Assembly: GCA_029781035.1 (NCBI GenBank)
Contig: JAKOXK010000096.1
Span: 47,880 to 111,879 of the forward strand
Direction of reading: 5' to 3'
Length of the DNA: 64,000 nucleotides
DNA from: Armatimonadota bacterium
GTDB taxonomy: Bacteria > Armatimonadota > Fimbriimonadia > Fimbriimonadales > Fimbriimonadaceae
In this document: positions 25,789-34,561 of the stretch, piece by piece
Position numbering within the stretch: position 1 is the first letter of the stretch
How the letters are laid out: each line of letters begins with the position of its first letter
Notes under the pieces: generated by a model
What the model was told of the DNA's origin: nothing
What the model saw: only the letters and a program-made list of their open reading frames with translations
Databases searched by the model: none
Translations under genes and position numbers: made by a program

Positions 25789-26348
25789 TTGAACTTTCCG
25801 GGTGAAGCGACTTTCTTGAGATCGGGAGTGGCCCACAGTTCGGGAACGGGCCCCATGTTCATGGCGTCGGAGGTTACCGTCACAGAGCCCACCGCCATGA
25901 TCCGGCCAAGAGTTTGGTCGTAGGTGACTTTCTCGGCTGCAAGGGTCATCCCTAGATCGATGGGCTTTGTCTGGCCCTCTCCCTTGGTGCCCGCTGATCC
26001 GACTTCGCGGGTCACGGTGACACCACCGTCGAGAGTCAACCTCTGACTAACTTTGTCAACGGCGGCATGAGGCGCCTTGAACGTGCTTTCGACAACCCCG
26101 GACTTCACGATTCGTCCGGTCACGTTGTGCATCTCTCCGAAGTGCGGACCATCGCTTCCGACATGGACATCTCCCTCTTCGGCCGTCACTTCGAACGAGG
26201 AACGGCCGTCAGGAGAGACGATCTTCACGATGGGGTTCGTGGTCTTGACGGAGTGGACCGGCGGGGGCGCCTTGGGGGACGCCTCAGTCGGTGTCTGGGG
26301 GCGGGAAGGGCCACATCCAGCGATTACGACGACAGCGAGAAGCAGCAT
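25785..26348 (-). CDS. LptC-like lipoprotein
   Basis: The ATG at 26348 shares one base with the rlmN stop (TGATG). The 187-residue product begins with a lipobox (LLAVVVIAGC), so it is probably a lipoprotein rather than the membrane-anchored LptC of E. coli. After a Pro/Thr linker come LptC/OstA-like strands (IVKIVSPDGRSSFEVTAEEG, DVHVGSDGPHFGEMHNV). The EKVTYDQTLGRIMAVGSVTV segment is typical of LPS-assembly carriers. The frame is open upstream inside rlmN, but those codons would not give an export signal. Confidence 0.75.
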   Translation of the reverse strand: MLLLAVVVIAGCGPSRPQTPTEASPKAPPPVHSVKTTNPIVKIVSPDGRSSFEVTAEEGDVHVGSDGPHFGEMHNVTGRIVKSGVVESTFKAPHAAVDKVSQRLTLDGGVTVTREVGSAGTKGEGQTKPIDLGMTLAAEKVTYDQTLGRIMAVGSVTVTSDAMNMGPVPELWATPDLKKVASPGKFK

Positions 26349-27472
26349 CAGTCGCGGACGGATAACGGCCTCCTGTTGGCGAAACGTCCCACGTGCTGGC
26401 CAGCGAGTTGGCCACATGCAGCCGCAATGTCGTGTCCTCGTTCGACCCTCTCGACCACGTTCACTCCTCGGCTTTCGAGCACGCGTCGAAAGGCCGTGAC
26501 ACGGTCTCGACTCGGGCGCTGAAAGCCCTGTCCAGTGTCCACCCAGTTGAACGGTATCAGGTTGACGACGCACGGATTGCCTCTGACCAGACGTGCGAGC
26601 GCCTCAGCCTGTTCAGGCGTGTCTGTGACTTCTTTGATCAAAAGGTATTCATAGGTGACCTTTCGTCCCGTAGCCACCTGATAGTCCTTCAAGGCTGCGA
26701 CCACCTCTGCGACCGGCCACTTGTGGTTGACGGGCATGAGCCGGTTGCGGACATCGTCAAAGGGCGAGTGGAGCGACAGCGCTAGGTGAATGGGCAGCTT
26801 GTGGCGCGCGAGTTCGCGGATCTGGGGCACAAGGCCGACGGTCGAGACAGTCATGTGTCGATGGCTCAGTCCAACCTCGTCGTGGAGCAGCGAGATGGCA
26901 CTCAGAAGGTTCTCCAAGTTGAGGAGCGGCTCACCCATTCCCATGAAGACGACGTGGCTCACACGAGTCGGGCTCAAGGCTTGGAGCAAGAGGTACTGCC
27001 CCACAATTTCCGAAGTCGTTAGGTTGCGGTCGAATCCACCCAGGCCCGTCGCGCAAAAAGTGCATCCCATGGGACAACCGACTTGGCTGCTGATGCAGCA
27101 GCTCACGCGGTCGTCGTAGGGCAACAGCACGCACTCATACACTTGGTGGTCGCCGTTGTGCACGAGGATCTTGTCGACGCCGTCGGTCGACCTTCGATGA
27201 TCGGCCACGGTCAGAGGTGACAGAGCGAACTCACGGGCCAACGTCTGCCGGAAGGCGAGCGGGAGATCGTCCATGTGGTCGAAGGATGTCGTGGCCTTCT
27301 CATAGATCCACTTGGCCAGTTGCGAGCCTCGGAACCGCTTCTCTCCCAAGGCGACAGCTAGGCCCTCAAGGTCAGCCTTGGATTTGCCCACGAGGGCGGT
27401 TTTGGCGACCCCGTATGTGGCCCCGTCATCCGCAGAAGCGGGGACAGGCGAAGTGGGCCCTGGTTCCGACAC
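26348..27472 (-). CDS. rlmN: 23S rRNA (adenine2503-C2)-methyltransferase RlmN
   Basis: This radical-SAM enzyme methylates A2503 of 23S rRNA and A37 of some tRNAs. GTG 27472 is the best start; the longer upstream frame overlaps the divergent protease gene. In the 374-residue product the radical-SAM motif CPMGCTFC is at 133-140 after CCISSQVG, VVFMGMGEPLLN carries the SAM-binding GEP segment, and the second catalytic cysteine lies in the C-terminal DIAAACGQLAG. The N-terminal helical RNA-binding domain is present. It leads the minus-strand lpt operon. Confidence 0.96.
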   Translation of the reverse strand: MSEPGPTSPVPASADDGATYGVAKTALVGKSKADLEGLAVALGEKRFRGSQLAKWIYEKATTSFDHMDDLPLAFRQTLAREFALSPLTVADHRRSTDGVDKILVHNGDHQVYECVLLPYDDRVSCCISSQVGCPMGCTFCATGLGGFDRNLTTSEIVGQYLLLQALSPTRVSHVVFMGMGEPLLNLENLLSAISLLHDEVGLSHRHMTVSTVGLVPQIRELARHKLPIHLALSLHSPFDDVRNRLMPVNHKWPVAEVVAALKDYQVATGRKVTYEYLLIKEVTDTPEQAEALARLVRGNPCVVNLIPFNWVDTGQGFQRPSRDRVTAFRRVLESRGVNVVERVERGHDIAAACGQLAGQHVGRFANRRPLSVRD

Positions 27473-27590
27473 GGCCCTATTGTGACGCTTCAGAAGTCGC
27501 TGAACTTGGGATGTACGTCCGTTGGGCGGAGGGGTTGTCCATGGGCCCACGGGAACGCGGGACGGATTGTTTGGTATAGAAATGAGAGCC

Positions 27591-28772
27591 ATGAACAGAG
27601 CCAGGCCGTTTTTGTTGGCGTTCGCAGCGTTCGGGGTCGTCTTTTTGGGCGTGACGGCAGCACTGCGCTTCGACCAATGGATGAAAGACCGCGGGGAGTC
27701 CGAGAGTATCTTCAAGAAGCACGACGGATTCCTTGAAAACGTCCAATACGATCGTTCTGGCGGCAACAGCGCGGACTTTCGGGCAGCCGCGAAGAAGATC
27801 CTCCCCAGTGTGGTCAGCATCGACACGCAGATCGAGGGTGAGAACTTCTTTGGGCAGCACGTCGTTCAGGACGCGGGCAAAGGAAGTGGGGTCGTCGTCT
27901 CGAAAGACGGCTACGTCGTGACGAACAACCACGTGCTGCGCGTCTCCGTCGGCTTTGGCGACTCCCAGCTTGTCGACAAGGTTCGTGTCACGTTTTCGGA
28001 CGGCAAGGTCGTGACGGCCAAGATCATCGGCACCGACCCGCGTTCTGACCTGGCGGTGCTCAAGGTTGAGGCACCTGGTCTCTCACCCATCGTGGTCGGG
28101 GATAGCAGCAGGCTCGAAATCGGGCAGTGGGTGATCGCAGTCGGGAATCCGCTAGGATATGAGAACTCACTCAGTGTGGGCGTAGTCAGCAACGTCGGCC
28201 GCCAGCTTCCCGGAAGCAGCGACGCCGTCTTCATCGACGGCATTCAGACCGACGCAGCGATCAACCCAGGGAACAGTGGTGGAGCGCTGTGCGACGCCGA
28301 CGGAGAACTTGTCGGCATTAATTCGTCCATCGCCACGACGACACGGGCCAACATCGGAATCGGGTTCGCCATTCCCGTGAACCGCATGCGACAGGTCGTG
28401 GACGACATCATCAAGTACGGATACGCAAAGTACGGAGACATGGGGATCCAGGTCCTGCCACGAGAAGGGGTCCTCAGGATTCAAGAGGCTCGAAACGAGT
28501 TGCGACAGCGGACGAACGCCTCTTCAGAACCTCCGAGCCAGGGCGCTGTCGTCCTCGCCGTGCAGCCTGGTTCGCCAGCGAGCCAAGCGGGCGTGCATGA
28601 CCTAGACGTTGTCACCGAGATCAACGGCAAGAAGATTGGTGACTTTGAGGACTACCAGAAGATCATGTCGCCCTTGAGGCCCGGAGCGTCTGTGACCGTG
28701 AAGCTGTGGTCGGCTGGCAAGCCCAAAACGGTCTCCCTGACCTTGGCGGACGCCGGAAAGGTGAACCTCTGA
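27591..28772 (+). CDS. HtrA/DegP-type PDZ serine protease
   Basis: The 393-residue protein has a single N-terminal membrane anchor (FLLAFAAFGVVFLGVTAAL), a trypsin-like S1C domain with H114 in TNNHV, D153 in SDLAV and S229 in GNSGG, and one C-terminal PDZ domain (VVLAVQPGSPASQAGVHDL). It should be a membrane-tethered periplasmic protease that degrades misfolded envelope proteins. Start 27591 is supported by GAGAG five bases upstream; an ATG nine bases earlier is possible. A TATAGA box ends ten bases before 27591. It is divergent from rlmN. Confidence 0.93.
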   Translation: MNRARPFLLAFAAFGVVFLGVTAALRFDQWMKDRGESESIFKKHDGFLENVQYDRSGGNSADFRAAAKKILPSVVSIDTQIEGENFFGQHVVQDAGKGSGVVVSKDGYVVTNNHVLRVSVGFGDSQLVDKVRVTFSDGKVVTAKIIGTDPRSDLAVLKVEAPGLSPIVVGDSSRLEIGQWVIAVGNPLGYENSLSVGVVSNVGRQLPGSSDAVFIDGIQTDAAINPGNSGGALCDADGELVGINSSIATTTRANIGIGFAIPVNRMRQVVDDIIKYGYAKYGDMGIQVLPREGVLRIQEARNELRQRTNASSEPPSQGAVVLAVQPGSPASQAGVHDLDVVTEINGKKIGDFEDYQKIMSPLRPGASVTVKLWSAGKPKTVSLTLADAGKVNL

Positions 28773-28783
28773 CGCCTGAGATT

Positions 28784-28819
28784 GTCGGGAGCGCGGAATG
28801 GCGGGGCAACGGTCCCGAC
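28784..28819 (+). terminator. Inverted repeat after the HtrA gene
   Basis: GTCGGGA (28784-28790) can pair with TCCCGAC (28813-28819) just after the protease stop. The loop is 22 bases and no T-run follows, so it is a weak terminator candidate only. Confidence 0.25.
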
Positions 28820-28917
28820 GCTTCTGTTACCCGAGAAACAATGAAACCTTTACAAAAGCCGGTACCCGAGACAGGATCACGGGGCGCCCGGATTGCGTCA
28901 TTATAAGTAGTTAGGGC

Positions 28918-30531
28918 ATGTCACTGATCCACGACGGGTTGCCTCAGTTGCTCGACATCTTGCCACCGGTGGTGAGGGAGAAACTGATTGACAAACCCAA
29001 TCTGGGAGACCTGGTCGAGGTTGTCTTGGACTACGGTCGTCCGGCGGAGGCCCGGTTCAAAGACAGTGTCGAACGCTGGCCTGGGGTCGTGATCAGCGAA
29101 CACGACATCGAGTGGGTCGTCAAGAACATCGGAGAGTTCGGCGACGACAACCGAGCTGGGATCGAGCGCACGCTGCACCGAATTTCAGCGATACGCAACC
29201 GTGTCGGTCGGGTCATCGGCTTGACATGCCGCGTGGGACGTGCGTTGGAAGGCACGATCGACATTATCGACGACATCGTCCGGAGCGGAAAGTCGATCTT
29301 GATCTTGGGCAAGCCGGGCGTCGGCAAGACGACCAAACTGCGAGAGGTGGCTCGAGTCCTGGCCGACGAAGTGAACCGTCGGGTCGTGATTGTGGACACC
29401 AGCAACGAGATCGGCGGGGATGGGGACGTGCCCCATCCTGCGATCGGATCAGCCAGACGCATGCAGGTCCGGAACCCTAGCTTCCAGCACGCGGTGATGA
29501 TCGAGGCAGTCGAGAACCACATGCCCGAGGTCATCGTCATCGACGAGATCGGGAACGCAGCCGAAGCGGAAGCAGCGAGAACAATCGCTGAGCGGGGCGT
29601 CCAATTGATCGGTACAGCCCACGGGCAATCGCTCGAGAACCTCATGCTGAACCCGTCTCTGTGCGACCTGATTGGCGGGATCCAAGCCGTGACTCTCAGT
29701 GACGACGAAGCTCGCCGGCGGGGAACCCAGAAGACCGTCCTCGAACGCAAGGCCCCACCCACTTTCGACGTCGTGATCGAGCTGATCGACTATGAGAAGC
29801 TGGCCGTCCACCACGATGTACAGAAGACCGTGGACTTGCTGTTGCGCGGAGTGCAACCGCGTCCGGAGGTCAGGGTTCGGACGGGAGCAGGACTTGTTGA
29901 GGTCGTCCAGCGAGAGGAGACCTTGGACATTGAGGAGCCCGGCTTCAACGAGCGGTTCCCTTCTCTCTCCAAGCGGCCGACAGGCGAAACGGCAAAGCCG
30001 GCCCAGGTGCGCGACGTGGCCAGGACAGTCTCAGAGGGAGGGTCCAAGGCCGACACTCCCAGGCGCAACTTGTTGCGCGTCTTCCCCTATGGCATCGCTC
30101 GCACCCGTTTAGAGCGAGCGATCCGAGAGCGCAAAGCCCCAGTCGTGATCACGAACGACATTTCACAGGCTGATGCCGTGATCGCGATCCGGTCTGCCGC
30201 AACGGCCCGGCCAGCCAAACTTCGTGACACGTCCCGGCCCTTGCCGACCGTCGTCGTCAAATCCAACACTTTTTCCCAGATCGCGTCTGCTCTCGAAGAG
30301 ATTGTCAAGGGAACTGGTCAAGACAAGGACGTTGAGGCAGAGGCGATCCAGGAAGCCCATGAAGCCATCGCCACCGTCCTGCACACCGGGCGCGCCCTTG
30401 AACTCAACCCGCAAGACGCCAGAATCCGAAAGATCCAGCACCAGATCGTCGAAAGCAAGCGACTGGCAAGCGAAAGCGTCGGACACGATCCTCAACGCCG
30501 CCTGCGCGTGCTCCCAGTTCGATTAGTTTAA
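28918..30531 (+). CDS. Ycf45/SpoIIIAA-like AAA ATPase with C-terminal nucleic-acid-binding region
   Basis: The 537-residue protein has the SpoIIIAA/Ycf45 ATPase core. Walker A is ILGKPGVGKTTKLREVAR near residue 136; then come VVIVDTSNEIGGDGDVPHP and Walker B VIVIDEIGNAAEAEA, with GTAHGQSLENLM as sensor. The C-terminal 200 residues contain GRALELNPQDARIRKIQHQ, which matches the R3H-like end of cyanobacterial and plastid Ycf45. In Bacillus SpoIIIAA powers an engulfment channel, but no spo genes occur here and the R3H tail points to RNA or DNA binding. A TATAAG box lies about ten bases before the ATG. Confidence 0.88.
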   Translation: MSLIHDGLPQLLDILPPVVREKLIDKPNLGDLVEVVLDYGRPAEARFKDSVERWPGVVISEHDIEWVVKNIGEFGDDNRAGIERTLHRISAIRNRVGRVIGLTCRVGRALEGTIDIIDDIVRSGKSILILGKPGVGKTTKLREVARVLADEVNRRVVIVDTSNEIGGDGDVPHPAIGSARRMQVRNPSFQHAVMIEAVENHMPEVIVIDEIGNAAEAEAARTIAERGVQLIGTAHGQSLENLMLNPSLCDLIGGIQAVTLSDDEARRRGTQKTVLERKAPPTFDVVIELIDYEKLAVHHDVQKTVDLLLRGVQPRPEVRVRTGAGLVEVVQREETLDIEEPGFNERFPSLSKRPTGETAKPAQVRDVARTVSEGGSKADTPRRNLLRVFPYGIARTRLERAIRERKAPVVITNDISQADAVIAIRSAATARPAKLRDTSRPLPTVVVKSNTFSQIASALEEIVKGTGQDKDVEAEAIQEAHEAIATVLHTGRALELNPQDARIRKIQHQIVESKRLASESVGHDPQRRLRVLPVRLV

Positions 30532-30543
30532 CAGATCATCTGT
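30531..30543. repeat. Short perfect palindrome upstream of GH116 gene
   Basis: ACAGAT-C-ATCTGT begins in the stop codon of the ATPase gene and lies about 55 bases before the glycosidase start. It could be an operator or a weak hairpin; no T-run follows. Confidence 0.35.
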
Positions 30544-30598
30544 AATTCGAACTAAAATCGCACAATTCGACCGGTCAGTTTTGGCCCCATAATCAGCC

Positions 30599-32875
30599 AT
30601 GGTCGACTGGAAGGTGCTGCGTCGTTACGAAGGGGATCATTTGAGGCAGATCCTGATGCCTGTTGGCGGCATCGGCACTGGGTTTTTCGGCGTAGACGGT
30701 CGCGGAAGGCTCACAGACTGGCAGATCATGAGCCGGCCGCACCACGGGTGGCGGCCCATGTACTCACACTTGGCGCTTTGGACCCGTGGCGCGGGAAAAG
30801 GCGGGGAAGCCAAGCTCCGGATCCTCGAAGGCGATCTTGAGACAGGCCGGGAAGGTGCGAGCGGGCAAAGCGAAGTCCTCGCTGGGATACCGAGATTTCG
30901 CGATGTGGCGTTTGAAGCGGCCTATCCGTTCGGGCGGCTATCCCTGAGCGACCCCGACACTCCCGTCCGCGCTTCGATCGAGGCCTTCAACCCCCTCATC
31001 CCGGGTGACACTGACGCGTCATCCCTGCCGTTCGGCCTGCTCACGATCAGTGTGGTCAATACGACTGAGTCGCCCCTCGAAGCCTCTGTCAGCTTCCTCG
31101 CCACGAACTTCGTGGGATGCGACGGATTCGTGTTCGATCTGAAGGACAACATCACCGAAGGATGCAAGGTCGGTGACTGGAACGGAATGAAGTGGTGGAA
31201 GGTCCGGGAGGGCAAGACTCCGCAGAACGGGACAATGGTCGTTCTCTGCGATGCGTCAGACGTGCGTGTTGCCCGTCAGTGGAGGTTTCGCGACCGGGGC
31301 TGGAACGGAGAGTATCTGGGCATCATCGACGAGCTCCTGGCAAAGGGCTATATCGAAGACGAGAACCCTGGCCAGCCCTGCCCTCCTAGCCCGAGCGACA
31401 CATGGGACAACTCATTGTCGGCTATGTTCCGTCTCGGACCGCACGAACGAAAGGTCGTCCGGTTTTTGATCGCATGGCACTTCCCTTGGCGGAACATGAA
31501 GGAGTATGGCTGGGCCTGGACCGGTGACGAGTCGGGGCTTCTCAAGAACCACTACGCTCTTCCCTTTGAAAACGCGGAGGCGGTGGCAGCCAAGGTCGTG
31601 TCTGGACTTGACGACTTGCGAAGTCGCACGGCTGAGTTCACGAACTCCGTAATCGATCGAAGAGCTCCCGACGCCATCAAAGAGGCAGCGCTTTTCAACC
31701 TCGCGGTCCTCAACAGCCACACCTGCTTTCGGATCGAGGACGGCACCTTTGTGGCGAGTGAGGGATGCGGCGACACAAGTGGATGCTGCCATGGCTCCTG
31801 CACCCATGTCTGGAACTACGAAGAGGCGACTGTGAACCTGTTCCCGGATCTCCACAGGAGCATGGTGGAGAGCCACTTGAGGAACGGAATGATGTCAAAC
31901 GGCGCGGAGAGGTTTCGGCTCTCGCTGCCCTTGGCGAAACAAGATTGGGCAGGAGCCGCCGCAGACGGTCAGATGGGGCTGATCGTCCGCGTGTACCAGC
32001 AATACCTCCGCGACCATGACGAGTCCTGGCTCAGGAAGAACTATCCCATTGCCAAGAAGATGCTGGAGTTCGCCTGGGTGCCAGGAGGATGGGATGCGGA
32101 CAAGGACGGGGTGATGGAAGGCTGCCAGCACAACACATACGATGTCGAGTTCTTCGGGCCGAATCCGATGTGTACGAGCTATTACCACGCGGCGATGGCG
32201 GCGGTCTCGGCTATGGCGCGTGCTGTCGGTGACGTGTCCACTGCCAACGAGATGGACGCGCTCCGTGAGAAGGGGCGTGAGTGGGTTGACCGCAACCTCT
32301 ACAACGGGGAGTTCTACGAACAGCATGTCCAGGCTTTTCACGGGCAGCCTGCCGAGCACAGCTCACTCGGACATGAGTGGGACAAGAAGGATCCCGCCTT
32401 CCAGATCGGCAAGGGATGTCTGGTCGACCAACTCGTGGGGCAGTACAAAGCCAACCGGGTCGGCCTGGGCACTCTCTTCGACACGTATCACGTGAAGACG
32501 GCGGTGCAGTCGGTCTTCAAGTACAACTTCAAACGGAACTTCCGTGACCACTACAACAACATGCGTACGTTTGCGACCGCTGACGAGCAAGGGACACTGA
32601 TCGCTTCGTACCCACATGGCGGACGCCCCGAAGTCCCCTTTCCGTACTGGGGGGAATGCATGACGGGTTTCGAATACCAGGCAGCCGTCTTGCTTTTCGA
32701 CTATGGACTGAAGGAAGCAGGGTTGGCCGTCGCTGCAGCCGTCCGGCACCGGCACGACGGCCAATACCGGAATCCGTTCAACGAACCCGAGTGCGGCTCG
32801 TACTATGCCCGGTCGATGGCGTCGTGGGCCCTGCTTGACGCTTGGGACAAGGCCGGTCACGCTTCCAGGGCCTAA
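30599..32875 (+). CDS. GH116-family glycoside hydrolase (beta-glucosidase/glucosylceramidase type)
   Basis: The 758-residue protein matches GH116: an N-terminal beta-sandwich opening with PVGGIGTGFFGVDGRGRL and a C-terminal (alpha/alpha)6 barrel. Catalytic landmarks are THVWNYEEATVNLFPDLHR, with the expected nucleophile Glu, and CQHNTYDVEFFGPNPMCTSYY (split here as HNTYD and GPNPMCTS), with the acid/base Asp. FPYWGECMTGFEYQ near the end is also characteristic. There is no signal peptide, so it should act in the cytosol on imported beta-glucosides or xylosides. A CATAAT box lies five bases before the ATG, like other leaderless-type starts. Confidence 0.9.
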   Translation: MVDWKVLRRYEGDHLRQILMPVGGIGTGFFGVDGRGRLTDWQIMSRPHHGWRPMYSHLALWTRGAGKGGEAKLRILEGDLETGREGASGQSEVLAGIPRFRDVAFEAAYPFGRLSLSDPDTPVRASIEAFNPLIPGDTDASSLPFGLLTISVVNTTESPLEASVSFLATNFVGCDGFVFDLKDNITEGCKVGDWNGMKWWKVREGKTPQNGTMVVLCDASDVRVARQWRFRDRGWNGEYLGIIDELLAKGYIEDENPGQPCPPSPSDTWDNSLSAMFRLGPHERKVVRFLIAWHFPWRNMKEYGWAWTGDESGLLKNHYALPFENAEAVAAKVVSGLDDLRSRTAEFTNSVIDRRAPDAIKEAALFNLAVLNSHTCFRIEDGTFVASEGCGDTSGCCHGSCTHVWNYEEATVNLFPDLHRSMVESHLRNGMMSNGAERFRLSLPLAKQDWAGAAADGQMGLIVRVYQQYLRDHDESWLRKNYPIAKKMLEFAWVPGGWDADKDGVMEGCQHNTYDVEFFGPNPMCTSYYHAAMAAVSAMARAVGDVSTANEMDALREKGREWVDRNLYNGEFYEQHVQAFHGQPAEHSSLGHEWDKKDPAFQIGKGCLVDQLVGQYKANRVGLGTLFDTYHVKTAVQSVFKYNFKRNFRDHYNNMRTFATADEQGTLIASYPHGGRPEVPFPYWGECMTGFEYQAAVLLFDYGLKEAGLAVAAAVRHRHDGQYRNPFNEPECGSYYARSMASWALLDAWDKAGHASRA

Positions 32876-32886
32876 GAGGCGGGCCT

Positions 32887-33303
32887 ATGGTGACGCATCG
32901 TGAGATACGCGTTTCGACTGTCGGTCAAGACGATCTAATCGACCTGACCGACGACGTTGCCGCAGTTGTGGCATCAACGGGAGTCATGGACGGCGTCGTA
33001 GTCGCCTTCGTGGTGGGCTCGACGGCGGCCGTCACAACCATCGAGTTCGAGCCTGGGCTGGCCCACGACCTGCCGGCCGCGCTAGAGTTGATCGCTCCGC
33101 GCCACGGACATTACGAACACGAGGCACGGTGGCACGACGACAATGGACATTCGCACGTCAGGGCCTCGCTCATCGGCCCGAGCTTGACCATCCCACTAGT
33201 GAAGGGCAAGCTTACGTTGGGAACTTGGCAACAAGTCGTCCTTTTCGAGTGCGACACAAGGCCGCGAGAACGGACTGTCATCGTTCAGGTCTTGGGCGAA
33301 TAA
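32887..33303 (+). CDS. YjbQ-family protein (UPF0047)
   Basis: The 138-residue protein has the YjbQ signature in its second half: ARWHDDNGHSHVRASLIGPS, with metal-ligand histidines, then GKLTLGTWQQVVLFECD and a terminal V-I-V-Q strand. YjbQ proteins have weak thiamine-phosphate synthase activity and occur widely; their main role is unclear. ATG 32887 lies twelve bases after the glycosidase stop, with GAGGCGGG as ribosome site, so it is probably co-transcribed with that gene. It converges with the coiled-coil gene. Confidence 0.92.
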   Translation: MVTHREIRVSTVGQDDLIDLTDDVAAVVASTGVMDGVVVAFVVGSTAAVTTIEFEPGLAHDLPAALELIAPRHGHYEHEARWHDDNGHSHVRASLIGPSLTIPLVKGKLTLGTWQQVVLFECDTRPRERTVIVQVLGE

Positions 33304-33313
33304 GCCGCACCCG

Positions 33314-33889
33314 TCAAAGAGCTTTGATTCGCTCTTTCATGGGTGCGACCGGCTCGGGCTCGTTCTTCTCGAGTTCCGAACGTCCCCGCTCGACTTGCGA
33401 GAGGACGCGACCAACGACAGACTCAAGGTTCGAAAGGACGTCGTGCGCATACCTGTCGGCACCTCGCCGCATCTGGGATGACTCGCGCTCAGCTGTGTGA
33501 CGGACCTCGTCAGCTTGGGCTTTGGCGAGTTTCAGGATCTCGCTGTCGCTCACCATTTGCTCCTGCTGGAGCCGCGCCTGTTCGATCAGCCGTTCTGCTT
33601 CTTTCTTGGCCTCTGCGATCGTCCTTTCAGCTTGCGCCTTGGCCTGATCCATCGCCCGGGCCGCGTCTTCGTTGGCGCCCTCGATGATCCGCTCGCTTTC
33701 TTTGGCGACCGAAGCAGCATCCTTGACCTCCCGAGGCAAAGTCGCCCGGATCTTCTCGATCTGCATCACCATCTCCTCCGCGTTGTAGCCAAACGCGATG
33801 CCGAGCATGCACTTGGGCTTCTGTGCCAGCGTCTTGAGGTTGTCAAGGAGTCTCAAGACGTCGATGGTGGGGTCTTTTCGGATTGCCAT
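33314..33889 (-). CDS. DivIVA/ATPase-b-like coiled-coil protein
   Basis: The 191-residue protein is mostly a coiled coil rich in Glu, Ala, Arg and Gln (RAMDQAKAQAERTIAEAKKE, RLIEQARLQQEQMV). A short N-terminal globular stretch (TIDVLRLLDNLKTLAQ, GIAFGYNAEEM) precedes it. Similar proteins are annotated as DivIVA-like or as cell-division/septum-site coiled coils. ATG 33889 has GAGG at good spacing. There is no membrane segment. A role in cell shape or septation is plausible but not shown. Confidence 0.65.
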   Translation of the reverse strand: MAIRKDPTIDVLRLLDNLKTLAQKPKCMLGIAFGYNAEEMVMQIEKIRATLPREVKDAASVAKESERIIEGANEDAARAMDQAKAQAERTIAEAKKEAERLIEQARLQQEQMVSDSEILKLAKAQADEVRHTAERESSQMRRGADRYAHDVLSNLESVVGRVLSQVERGRSELEKNEPEPVAPMKERIKAL

Positions 33890-33981
33890 GGGGTGCCTCG
33901 GAGTACGGCGTCTATGAGTTTACACGTTGAACCAGTCCCGCGCGGTTCGGCCGGGCCTCGCGATAGTGCCAGAACTGGGTC

Positions 33982-34374
33982 TCAGTTCACTCGGTGACTT
34001 GGCCTGAGCCCCTGTCCCGCCAGCCTGGGCCCACGGAACGGCTGCCCGGCGATCCAGCGCTCGAGGGCATCAAGCGTGGAAGAGACCTGGGCTCGGAATT
34101 CGGGCTTGTCGCTTTGAGCTATGGCGGTCGTGAAGTCTTCGTAGGCTCCAGCCAGGTTACCGATACTCAAGTACGCCATACCGCGCGTGTACCGGTATCC
34201 CGGCTCGCATGGGTTGAGCCGTAGCAGTCGGCTGGTCGTTGAGATGACGGCATCGTACATGCCGCCGAACCACTGGGCCTGGGCAAGGACTTCAAGGGCT
34301 CCCAAGTGATCGGGATCGTGCCTCAGAGTCCTCATGCACGATTCCACCGTGCCTTGCCAATCGTATGTGTGCAT
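33982..34374 (-). CDS. Small TPR-like protein
   Basis: ATG 34374, preceded by GAGGAAA, gives a 130-residue protein. Three helix-turn-helix units resemble TPR repeats: TLRHDPDHLGALEVLAQAQW, AVISTTSRLLRLNPCEPGYR, and GMAYLSIGNLAGAYEDFTTA. TPR proteins are scaffolds for protein-protein contacts. The C-terminal 25 residues are basic and Pro/Gly-rich. It has no signal or membrane segment, so it is cytosolic. Partner unknown. Confidence 0.75.
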   Translation of the reverse strand: MHTYDWQGTVESCMRTLRHDPDHLGALEVLAQAQWFGGMYDAVISTTSRLLRLNPCEPGYRYTRGMAYLSIGNLAGAYEDFTTAIAQSDKPEFRAQVSSTLDALERWIAGQPFRGPRLAGQGLRPSHRVN

Positions 34375-34561
34375 GGTTTTCCTCGCCGCCGGACCTAAAC
34401 TCAATCCCAAGCGCTTATCGCGCCAAACAACCCCAGTGCGACTTCGGAAACCCGGAAGGTCAGCCCCAATCCTCACGGGTGTCTCCCTCCGTGCACCTGA
34501 GTGATTACCTTATCACGAGAATGGGGGTCGAGAGTGCAGGGAATGTTGCCGTATCGCATGT

